From: Verrucomicrobiota bacterium
Lineage (GTDB): Bacteria; Chlamydiota; Chlamydiia; Chlamydiales; Rhabdochlamydiaceae
DNA length: 5,366 bases
Direction: 5' to 3'
Assembly (NCBI GenBank): GCA_903970455.1
Contig: CAJCIW010000074.1
Span: 1 to 5,366, forward strand
The notes beneath the pieces were generated by a model, which ran no database searches, was not told the DNA's origin, and saw only the letters and a list, made by a program, of their open reading frames with translations. A program made the translations under genes and the position numbers. Position 1 is the stretch's first letter. The number at the start of each line of letters is the position of its first letter. This document shows positions 1 to 5,366 of the stretch, piece by piece.

Positions 1-65
1 TAAATATTTTATTATATTCATTGATTTGATATGGCTTAGAAAATTATGAGATCGATCGAACACCC

Positions 66-875
66 ATGAAAAAATTTGGCGTGCTCTGCGGCGCGGAAAA
101 ATCGCAAGAATGGTTGATTCCCTGGTGGTGGTCGCGCTATCGGGAACACAATGCATTTCCGGTGACTTTCATTGATTTTGGCATGACAGATGAAATGCGG
201 TCGTGGTGTGGAGAAAGGGGCACTGTCTGTTCCGTCGAACTCGATGTTTCTTCCATCTCTCCTCGTGAAAATATTGATTCGACGCTGGCCAAAGAGTGGG
301 AAAAACTCTATGGCTGGAGGGTGTGGAGCGCACGGCGCACCTGGTTTAAAAAACCATTCGCCTTATTAAAATCCCCCTATAAAGTCGGGATCTGGATCGA
401 TATCGATTGTGAAGTGCTAGGATCTTTGAAACCTTTATTTCACGATTTTGATTCAAGCTCTGAGCTGGCCCTCGTTCGCGAATACTCCTGCGAACATTTG
501 ACGCTGGAGGACCCTAATGTGCGTTATAATAGCGGCGTCATTGTCTTTCAAAAAGGCGCGCCAATCATTGAAAAATGGGCGGAAGGTGCGATCACTCAAA
601 ATCAGGTTTTTGGAGGCGATGATCTTCTGCTCTCCCATCTGATTCGTCAATGCAAGTCAACTGTGATCGAGCTTCCGGAAATTTATAATTGGAGAATGGC
701 GCGGGGACTCAATTTGAATGCGGTCATTTTGCATTGGATCGGCAAAGGTGGCAAAGCCTATATTCGCAAGCATGGGGGCTTAAAACCTTCGCTCGATTCT
801 TTCTACCAATCCTGGAAAGTTCTAGATAGTTTGCCAGGACGTGATGCAAACGAGCTCTTTGGGAATTTCGAATAG
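66..875 (+). CDS. GT8-like (GT-A fold) glycosyltransferase, 269 aa
   Basis: Probably transfers a sugar from a nucleotide-sugar donor to an unknown acceptor, in the cytoplasm: no signal peptide or membrane segment is visible. Motifs run in the order of GT8-like GT-A enzymes. A hydrophobic strand ends in Asp-Ile-Asp (112-114), the DxD-type metal/nucleotide-sugar site. YNSGVIVF follows (154-161), like the FNSG strand of the family, then GGDDLLLS (183-190), at the place of the family's DQD motif, and HWIGKGGK (223-230), like the C-terminal H-x-G metal/phosphate ligand. The N-terminus has a tryptophan-rich patch (WLIPWWW, 16-22). The length suits a compact single-domain enzyme. The ATG at 66 is the only good start, because an in-frame stop lies at 27-29; no Shine-Dalgarno sequence precedes it. 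The gene stands alone on this strand, and its last 54 bp overlap the 3' end of the convergent helicase gene. The fold assignment is fairly secure; donor and acceptor cannot be told. Confidence 0.85.
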   Translation: MKKFGVLCGAEKSQEWLIPWWWSRYREHNAFPVTFIDFGMTDEMRSWCGERGTVCSVELDVSSISPRENIDSTLAKEWEKLYGWRVWSARRTWFKKPFALLKSPYKVGIWIDIDCEVLGSLKPLFHDFDSSSELALVREYSCEHLTLEDPNVRYNSGVIVFQKGAPIIEKWAEGAITQNQVFGGDDLLLSHLIRQCKSTVIELPEIYNWRMARGLNLNAVILHWIGKGGKAYIRKHGGLKPSLDSFYQSWKVLDSLPGRDANELFGNFE

Positions 876-2834
876 AAAGCGGGAAGGATTGGTCACAATC
901 TCTTTGCCCATCTTTTTTCTTTTTCGGGCCATGCTCAAAGTGAGAAATTTTTTGGCCCGTGTCATGGCAACATACATAAGACGGCGCTCTTCTTCAAGGC
1001 CGGTCTCCATCAAGCTTTTTTCATGGGGAATGATATGATCTTCCATCCCGATGAGGTAGCAAGCTGTAAATTCGAGACCCTTGGCACTGTGGAAAGTCAT
1101 TAAGCTGACTTTGTCTTCTCTCTGTTCTTTATCTTTTTGGACGATGCGTTCCTGGCAAAGAAGAGAATTGCTCAAAAAATCGGTAAGAGAACTATCTGCT
1201 TGTTCTTCTTCATAAATGGCCATCGAATCGACGCAATGGGCAACGTTCTCCCATTTGAAATCGCGCATTTTCTCACTTTTTACATCGTCCGAAATCGCCT
1301 TTCTGTAGTCAATTTCATCCACAAGCCAGGAAAAAGAGGGATGCAGAGGCCGCTCTGCAAACTTCTCCTGTGCGGTCTGGATCAATGCGACAAAACTGCG
1401 AATGCCTGCAACCGCTTTGTCCGAAAGATCGGTTTTAAGATCTGAAGAGAGCGGAGAAGCCATTTCAAGCAAAAGGTCCCATAACGGAATTTTTCGCATG
1501 CGATTGAACTGCGTCAAAAGGTCCAAAGTCTTATCGGAAATCCCTCTTCGAGGAACATTGATGATGCGCAAAAGGGCCTCTTGATCTAGAGGATTGGCAA
1601 TGACCTTCAAATAAGCCATCAAATCTTTAATCTCTGCCCTTTCGAAAAACTCGGTACCGCCGAAAATCTCATAGGGGATGCCGCGCACCCATTTCCCCTC
1701 TTTTTCCCAAACAGCTTCCATCAATGCCAATTCCAAGGGCCTGGACAGAATATTGGACCGGTAAAGAACGGCCATTTCCCTCCAGGAAAGATTTTTCTCC
1801 TTCCGCAATTTGATCATCCGTTGGACAATCGACCGCGCTTCATCCACTTCTGTCGGAGCATGAAAAAGGGTGATCGGCTCGCCCGTTTCTTTCGTGCTCC
1901 AAAGTTCTTTGGCATGTCGCTGCGCATTATTCGCAATCACAGCGTTTGCTGCTTTGAGGATGTTCGGCGTCGAACGGTAATTTTGCTCGAGCTTGATCTG
2001 ATTTTCTGATTCGAATTGCAGAATGTTCTTAATTTCGGCCCCTCTCCATCCATAAATCGATTGATCGTCATCGCCAACTACGCAAAGATTGTTGTGCTTG
2101 CTGGAAATCAGCTTGGCAAGACGGTATTGAATCGGGTTAGTATCCTGATATTCATCGATCATGATGTAACGATAGCGGTCCTGGTAGCGCTCAAGCACAT
2201 CGGGGTGTTCTTCAAAGAGCTGCACTGTCAAAGAAAGCAAACTGTCGAAGTCGACGGCGTTATAAGCCCGCATGCAGATCTTCAATCGATCGTAAAGCTC
2301 CGCGCTGAAGGGATCATGCCAATCTTTTTTCTCAGAAGCAACCTGATCAAAAGAAAGACCGCGGCATTTGGCAAACGCAATCTTGGTAAACGTTTTTTCT
2401 AACGAAGGAAGCTCTCCTTCATGTTCAAGAAGATGACGCGCCAGCCCTTGCCCTAAGCGGCGGACATCCCCTTCATCGTAAAGCGTGAAATTCGGCGTAT
2501 AGCCCAGCCGATGAATCTCTTTGCGCAAAATCTGCATACAGAAGCTATGGAAAGTGCTCAAGGTCACCCCTTTGGCAATTTTTTGCGAAACGATTCTGCC
2601 GACCCGTTCCCGCATTTCTTGGGCAGCCTTATTCGTGAAGGTCAGGCCCAAAATTGCCTCAGGAGAGACATGGAGATTTTGCAAGAGATGGGCGATGCGG
2701 TAGGCAAGCACGCTCGTTTTGCCGCTGCCAGCGCCCGCGAGGATCAGCACACGACCCTGCGCGGCCAAGACAGCTTTGCGCTGCCCTGGATTCAGATGGG
2801 AGAAGGCTTGTTTATTTTCGAGGGAATCTTCCAT
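822..2834 (-). CDS. uvrD: UvrD/Rep/PcrA-type superfamily 1A ATP-dependent 3'-5' DNA helicase, 670 aa
   Basis: A motor that unwinds DNA 3' to 5' using ATP, acting in the cytoplasm in excision repair, mismatch repair or restart of stalled replication. All SF1A motifs are present: Q-motif region LNPGQRKAV (14-22); Walker A AGAGSGKT (33-40, Lys39); motif Ia LTFTNKAAQEM (64-74); Walker B/motif II IDEYQDT (226-232); motif III GDDDQSIYGWRGA (254-266); motif IV LEQNYRST (282-289); motif V LMTFHSAKGLEF (578-589); motif VI EEERRLMYVAMTRA (614-627, with the arginine finger). The protein ends soon after PSRFLFEIP (650-658), so it lacks the C-terminal tail of PcrA and E. coli UvrD and resembles Rep in length (about 673 aa). 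The symbol is therefore a family label; rep or pcrA would be equally defensible. About 12 extra residues (roughly 373-385) precede IPYEIFGG. The ATG at 2834 has no Shine-Dalgarno sequence and lies just after a strong -10 box. The gene is transcribed in the same direction as rnpA but has its own promoter. Confidence 0.95.
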   Translation of the reverse strand: MEDSLENKQAFSHLNPGQRKAVLAAQGRVLILAGAGSGKTSVLAYRIAHLLQNLHVSPEAILGLTFTNKAAQEMRERVGRIVSQKIAKGVTLSTFHSFCMQILRKEIHRLGYTPNFTLYDEGDVRRLGQGLARHLLEHEGELPSLEKTFTKIAFAKCRGLSFDQVASEKKDWHDPFSAELYDRLKICMRAYNAVDFDSLLSLTVQLFEEHPDVLERYQDRYRYIMIDEYQDTNPIQYRLAKLISSKHNNLCVVGDDDQSIYGWRGAEIKNILQFESENQIKLEQNYRSTPNILKAANAVIANNAQRHAKELWSTKETGEPITLFHAPTEVDEARSIVQRMIKLRKEKNLSWREMAVLYRSNILSRPLELALMEAVWEKEGKWVRGIPYEIFGGTEFFERAEIKDLMAYLKVIANPLDQEALLRIINVPRRGISDKTLDLLTQFNRMRKIPLWDLLLEMASPLSSDLKTDLSDKAVAGIRSFVALIQTAQEKFAERPLHPSFSWLVDEIDYRKAISDDVKSEKMRDFKWENVAHCVDSMAIYEEEQADSSLTDFLSNSLLCQERIVQKDKEQREDKVSLMTFHSAKGLEFTACYLIGMEDHIIPHEKSLMETGLEEERRLMYVAMTRAKKFLTLSMARKRKKMGKEIVTNPSRFLFEIPKELVCITSWQTI
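881..925 (+). terminator. Possible intrinsic terminator of the glycosyltransferase gene, inside the helicase gene
   Basis: Six bases after the glycosyltransferase stop codon, GGGAAGGATTG (881-891) can pair imperfectly, with wobbles and bulges, with CAATCTCTTTGCCC (896-909) around a GTCA loop; the innermost five pairs (GATTG/CAATC) are perfect. A T-rich run (911-924) follows at once. Position and polarity suit termination of the + strand gene. Caution: on the other strand this DNA encodes a Lys/Arg-rich helicase segment (ARKRKK), whose A-rich codons alone would give the T tract, so it could be coincidence. Confidence 0.4.
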
Positions 2835-2841
2835 GAGCAGA

Positions 2842-2869
2842 ATTATAACTAACGGGGAACTCTGGTCAA
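2842..2869 (-). promoter_or_regulatory. Sigma-70-type promoter of the helicase gene
   Basis: On the minus strand, TTGACC (2869-2864; five of six match TTGACA) is followed after 16 bp by a perfect TATAAT (2847-2842). The start codon begins at 2834, only seven bases past the -10 box, so transcription would begin at or next to the A of the ATG. This predicts a leaderless or nearly leaderless mRNA, in line with the missing Shine-Dalgarno sequence. The -35 box begins one base outside the adjacent inverted-repeat element. Confidence 0.65.
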
Positions 2870-2870
2870 G

Positions 2871-2929
2871 AGACCTCTTGCATAACCTGCTTTAACTGAA
2901 AAAATCGATTGAGGTTATGCAAGAGGTCT
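2871..2929. repeat. 59-bp element with perfect 18-bp inverted repeats (solo IS-end or MITE-like remnant)
   Basis: AGACCTCTTGCATAACCT (2871-2888) is repeated in perfect inverted orientation at 2912-2929, around a 23-bp A/T-rich core. It fills most of the gap between rnpA and the helicase gene, and its right arm supplies the last two bases of the rnpA TAG stop codon. Neither strand has a T tract directly after the stem, so it does not look like a standard intrinsic terminator, although the RNA hairpin would be very stable. The arms resemble terminal inverted repeats of small insertion sequences such as the IS5 group; that resemblance is from memory and unchecked. No clear target-site duplication is seen in the flanks. 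It could act as a 3'-end-protecting hairpin for the rpmH-rnpA transcript. Confidence 0.7.
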
Positions 2930-3278
2930 ACTGTATCAGCTTACCGAGCAATTTCTGCAAATCGACTAAGACGGCCTGCTTTGAAAGGGGGGCATTGCTT
3001 TTTCGAGGAACGACATTGAGTTCTAGATCTTCGGGCAGGGAAGAGTAAATTTCACGGAACGCCTCGCGGACAACCCTCTTGAAGCGATTCCGGTCATGCG
3101 CCTTGCCGAATTTTCGTGAAACAGTAATCCCTAACTTTGCTGAAGGAGCGTTTCCCTGACGAATATCTACAGAGATCTGTTGTCCAAAAAGGCGAATCGA
3201 ATGCCTATGGAAGGAGGTGTATTGCGAGCGCGTTAGCAGACGTGCAGATTTAGGCAGTTTTTTCGTGGCCGGAACCAT
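2928..3278 (-). CDS. rnpA: Ribonuclease P protein component, 116 aa
   Basis: The basic protein subunit of RNase P. It binds the catalytic RNA and the 5' leader of precursor tRNAs and helps remove that leader in the cytoplasm. The signature is clear: LGITVSRKFGKAHDRNRFKR (49-68) holds the family's conserved basic helix with the RNR motif (63-65), continuing into VVREAFRE. The length is normal. The start ATG (3278-3276) overlaps the rpmH TAA stop as TAATG, and there is no separate Shine-Dalgarno sequence, which implies translational coupling to rpmH. Downstream there is no yidD or yidC, the usual followers of rnpA in many bacteria. The stop codon TAG is completed by the arm of the 18-bp inverted repeat, so the extreme C-terminus (GKLIQ) may have been set by insertion of that element. 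Confidence 0.97.
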   Translation of the reverse strand: MVPATKKLPKSARLLTRSQYTSFHRHSIRLFGQQISVDIRQGNAPSAKLGITVSRKFGKAHDRNRFKRVVREAFREIYSSLPEDLELNVVPRKSNAPLSKQAVLVDLQKLLGKLIQ

Positions 3279-3415
3279 TAGGCTGTTGTCAGTTTTTTGC
3301 GTCCGGAACGGCGGCGGCGATTGATGATGGCGCGTCCGTCTTTAGTTTTCATCCGCTTGCGAAATCCACAATTCTTTTGACGTTTTCTCTTGCTGGGCTG
3401 GTAGGTGCGTTTCAT
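3278..3415 (-). CDS. rpmH: 50S ribosomal protein L34, 45 aa
   Basis: A small, very basic protein of the large ribosomal subunit. Translation of the minus strand from the ATG at 3415 gives [14 protein letters not shown] at the start, then GFRKRM (17-22), [18 protein letters not shown] (25-42) and a TTA end. These match the hallmarks of L34: [13 protein letters not shown], and the terminal Arg/Lys-rich GRKKL block. At 45 residues the length is typical. The QPSKRKR form resembles chlamydial L34 as I recall it. It has the only clear Shine-Dalgarno sequence in the window (AAAGGA, 8 bases before the ATG) and is first in the rpmH-rnpA operon, overlapping rnpA by one base (TAATG). Confidence 0.97.
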   Translation of the reverse strand: MKRTYQPSKRKRQKNCGFRKRMKTKDGRAIINRRRRSGRKKLTTA

Positions 3416-3423
3416 GGAATTAT

Positions 3424-3429
3424 TCCTTT
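3424..3429 (-). promoter_or_regulatory. Shine-Dalgarno sequence of rpmH
   Basis: AAAGGA on the minus strand, eight bases before the rpmH ATG. It is the only convincing ribosome binding site among the five genes here. Part of it lies in a short palindrome, GGAAT-A-ATTCC (3416-3426), which could weakly hide the site, but the stem is too short to claim regulation. Confidence 0.7.
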
Positions 3430-3448
3430 ATTTTTTTCAGTCTAAACT

Positions 3449-3478
3449 ACTATATCTTACCCATTAAAAAATCATCAA
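3449..3478 (-). promoter_or_regulatory. Sigma-70-type promoter of the rpmH-rnpA operon
   Basis: On the minus strand, TTGATG (3478-3473; four of six match TTGACA) and TATAGT (3454-3449; five of six match TATAAT) are separated by 18 bp. Transcription would start near 3442, giving a leader of about 27 bases that contains the rpmH Shine-Dalgarno sequence. This is the only good -35/-10 pair I found in the 101-bp A/T-rich gap between the 609-codon gene and rpmH. That gap shows no strong terminator, so some read-through from the upstream gene is possible. Confidence 0.55.
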
Positions 3479-3516
3479 CTCAAAAATCCCAAAGCACATT
3501 TCTTTAAAAAAATAAT

Positions 3517-5346
3517 TTAAAGCGGATAGATGAAAATAGGTTCGGCTGGGGAGTCTGGTCCATTTAAGTAGGCGGAGATTGACAGAATATAGGTTGAAAG
3601 GATGTTTTCACTCAATTGGATACATTTAAAAACCTGACGAATCTCATCTAAGAATATGCCCGATTTTGCCAGCTCCTCAATACATTGATAAAATGGCCGA
3701 GGGATAGAACACCAGGTCGAGAATTTGCCCGGAAAGTTCCCCATCGCTTGACGCAAAAGCTGGTCTCTCTTCCCTCCTTCAGCATGGTCGTGCAAAAGAA
3801 TGATCAAGTCTATTAAAGTCTGTAGGGTAGCAGTATTCACCACACGATCACTCAATGTCAAAATCTCATTATTAAAAGACTTGAGCGAGGATTCGACACA
3901 ATTCTTAGTAATCAGTCGGTTTAAAACAGATAGAAGACGCTCACCATAGACGGCCCCGCCCTGCCCCGCTGTAGAAAGAGCCTCTCGAACCAATGCATTT
4001 TCCTGATCTGTGTTCATGTTCAAAGAGAAAGCAACCGCCCCGCAATTCTCGATTACCGAAAGAGTTTTTGTCCTATATTCCAGCTGTTCGCTTTTAAGGC
4101 CGTCAAGCAAAAGGTGGAATAATTCGGATTGCTGTTCCTCCGTGATTTTAGATGCAAAAAGGAGCCTGAATGTCAATATCAACCGTTGATCATCTTTATC
4201 GCACGACTCGAAAAGAAGCTTCCTGCACCTATTCAAAACCTCTTTGCAGCCAAAGCCTGCCACGACAATTGGTTCGGCAATTTTCCAAGCTTTTCTAATA
4301 TCGTCGCCGTCTGCGTTGAAGAAACAGTCGATCACAAATGAGACATAGCGATGCATGAGCGTTTCACAGTCCGGATGTGCTGCCAAATCTTTGAAGATAC
4401 GATAGGATAATCCGTCGTGAAGCCCATAATTAGCTTGATTATCGAGAGCATGTGCGACAATCTCTTTTACCGCCTCCAGATTTTTGCCATCGCGGGTCGC
4501 ACGCTCATAATAACCAGGGGCCGTCCTACTGAGTTCCTCCAGCAATTTTTCGGGGGTGATCCCGTCCTTCAAGCGGTAATATCTGACATGGTTTCCATAA
4601 CCGGACGGCACATAGAACAATCTGTGTTTATACACAGCCCTTCTTCCCCATTTGGACTCAATCAAATCCTCAGCGCAGTAAACACCAAAATGCATCAATT
4701 CACTGGGATCCGAAGGGAGATTGGCCGGGTTTCGGATATAAACAACTAGGTCTCCTACTCGGGGAGTTGAGGTTTGAGTAAAAAAAATTTCAATCATTCG
4801 ATATCGGGCTAGTGGGTCGTGAAATTTCCCGGCTTCCTTAGGGATGCCATATGTTTCTAAAATTTTCCCAAGGGCGTATTGAAAGCAAACCCCCTCTTCA
4901 AAATGGATAAAATCCAGCTGTTTTGCTCCTGTAAGGAGGCCTTTGCTGGAGGTTTCATTCAATCTTTGACGCAATTCAGCAGCAAGAGGATGGTCCTTTA
5001 GAAATAGCGTGTTGTCTTCGAGTCTCGCTGGGACCATCGCTTCCGCAAGACATTCAGGGATATCAGAAAAGGGCTTTGAGTAAGGCTTTTTTTTCATGAT
5101 CCGATAATAAACCCCAGTTACGCTAGAACCTAGCGCATGATCTTGTGAGTCATTCCTGATGAAAAGGTCTGAGTTTTCGGGGCTCTCCACTCGCTTAAAA
5201 TAATTTTTTAAAACAAATCCGATTCCATAGGCATCTTTTTGAGCGAGGATTGTTTTTTTAGGCGTTAAAGTGTTTCTTTCTATTTGATCCAATAAGGAAA
5301 GAATTTTAACTTCATGATTCACAATACTTTGAAATGAAACACTCAT
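3517..5346 (-). CDS. Uncharacterised 609-aa protein with a central NlpC/P60-like (papain-fold) domain and a helical C-terminal region
   Basis: I do not recognise this protein as a named family. Three parts can be seen. Residues 1 to about 149 are of unknown type, with no signal peptide and no membrane span. Residues about 150-260 carry GVCFQYALG (152-160, Cys154), RVGDLVVYI (196-204), LMHFGVY (217-223, His219), ESKWG (230-234) and YVPSGYG (245-251). The order Cys helix, then GDLV.Y strand, then H.G.Y strand, then S.WG strand is that of NlpC/P60-like cysteine peptidases and amidases, with Cys154 and His219 as likely catalytic residues. The third residue is uncertain. Residues about 261-609 are rich in Leu/Ile with regular amphipathic spacing, suggesting an alpha-solenoid. 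The 13 cysteines fit a reducing, cytosolic site. The ATG at 5346 follows a TATAAT box and has no Shine-Dalgarno sequence; the next in-frame Met is residue 84. A host-directed effector is possible but unproven; the domain call is inference from motifs. Confidence 0.85.
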   Translation of the reverse strand: MSVSFQSIVNHEVKILSLLDQIERNTLTPKKTILAQKDAYGIGFVLKNYFKRVESPENSDLFIRNDSQDHALGSSVTGVYYRIMKKKPYSKPFSDIPECLAEAMVPARLEDNTLFLKDHPLAAELRQRLNETSSKGLLTGAKQLDFIHFEEGVCFQYALGKILETYGIPKEAGKFHDPLARYRMIEIFFTQTSTPRVGDLVVYIRNPANLPSDPSELMHFGVYCAEDLIESKWGRRAVYKHRLFYVPSGYGNHVRYYRLKDGITPEKLLEELSRTAPGYYERATRDGKNLEAVKEIVAHALDNQANYGLHDGLSYRIFKDLAAHPDCETLMHRYVSFVIDCFFNADGDDIRKAWKIAEPIVVAGFGCKEVLNRCRKLLFESCDKDDQRLILTFRLLFASKITEEQQSELFHLLLDGLKSEQLEYRTKTLSVIENCGAVAFSLNMNTDQENALVREALSTAGQGGAVYGERLLSVLNRLITKNCVESSLKSFNNEILTLSDRVVNTATLQTLIDLIILLHDHAEGGKRDQLLRQAMGNFPGKFSTWCSIPRPFYQCIEELAKSGIFLDEIRQVFKCIQLSENILSTYILSISAYLNGPDSPAEPIFIYPL

Positions 5347-5357
5347 AAAACAAATTA

Positions 5358-5363
5358 ATTATA
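5358..5363 (-). promoter_or_regulatory. Candidate -10 box of the 609-codon gene
   Basis: A perfect TATAAT on the minus strand ends 11 bases before the ATG at 5346, so a transcript would have a leader of only about 3-5 bases. The matching -35 box would lie beyond the window edge. The surroundings are almost pure A/T, so a chance match is quite possible. Confidence 0.35.
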
Positions 5364-5366
5364 ATT

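Noticed and set aside
13..50. Promoter candidates for the glycosyltransferase gene: TATATT at 13-18, and TTGATT (21-26) with TATGAG (45-50).
   Set aside because: The first lacks a visible -35 because the window ends, and the second has an 18-bp spacer and a poor -10 box. In such A/T-rich sequence neither can be preferred.
50..57. Palindrome GATCGATC just upstream of the glycosyltransferase start.
   Set aside because: Eight bases is within chance expectation, and it is not paired with a second copy that would suggest an operator.
1137..1445. Open frame of 102 codons on the + strand inside the helicase gene.
   Set aside because: It is antisense to a clearly conserved helicase, has no ribosome binding site and no family-like motifs; the same holds for the other + strand frames at 841-2852.
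2871..2929. The inverted repeat as an intrinsic terminator of rpmH-rnpA.
   Set aside because: After the stem in the direction of transcription comes CTTGACCAGA rather than a run of T; the only T run lies in the loop. It could still block 3' exonucleases.
3502..3522. AT-only 7-bp inverted repeat (CTTTAAA/TTTAAAG, 7-base loop) at the 3' end of the 609-codon gene, considered as a terminator.
   Set aside because: The stem has only one G-C pair, overlaps the stop codon, and is not followed by a T tract on the minus strand; likely a by-product of A/T-rich DNA.
4129..4749. Two + strand open frames (70 and 110 codons) opposite the 609-codon gene.
   Set aside because: Their translations show no domain-like pattern, whereas the minus strand frame is long, uninterrupted and has recognisable enzyme motifs.

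Overview
The window reads as ordinary chromosome of a bacterium of the phylum Chlamydiae, most likely an amoeba-associated (Parachlamydia-like) lineage. The basis is the L34 sequence with its chlamydial-looking N-terminus, the rpmH-rnpA pair not followed by yidD/yidC, moderate G+C with A/T-rich gaps, and a large protein of unknown role next to housekeeping genes. The placement is inference: there is no rRNA or other decisive marker.

Layout, left to right. Positions 66-875 (+) encode a small GT-A-fold glycosyltransferase resembling family GT8. It converges on, and overlaps by 54 bp, a UvrD/Rep/PcrA-type DNA helicase gene (822-2834, -). A possible intrinsic terminator for the glycosyltransferase lies inside the helicase gene (881-925). 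Upstream of the helicase is a near-consensus sigma-70 promoter (2842-2869) whose -10 box almost touches the start codon, so the mRNA may be leaderless. That promoter abuts a 59-bp element with perfect 18-bp inverted arms (2871-2929), whose right arm runs into the rnpA stop codon. Then come rnpA (2928-3278, -) and rpmH (3278-3415, -), joined by a TAATG stop/start overlap and driven by a promoter at 3449-3478. The right third is one 609-codon gene (3517-5346, -) with no recognised name.

Functionally, rpmH-rnpA is a translation/RNA-processing operon (ribosomal protein L34 and the protein subunit of RNase P). The helicase serves DNA replication and repair and appears to have its own promoter. The glycosyltransferase presumably modifies a glycan or a protein of unknown identity. 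The 609-residue protein is the most interesting item: its central segment (about residues 150-260) has the Cys ... GDLVVY ... MHFGVY ... SKWG layout of an NlpC/P60-like papain-fold domain. This is embedded between an unrecognised N-terminal region and a long, probably all-helical C-terminal region. A cysteine peptidase or amidase-type enzyme, possibly a host-directed effector, is a reasonable but unproven reading.

No tRNA, rRNA, CRISPR array, intact transposase gene or replication origin was seen.
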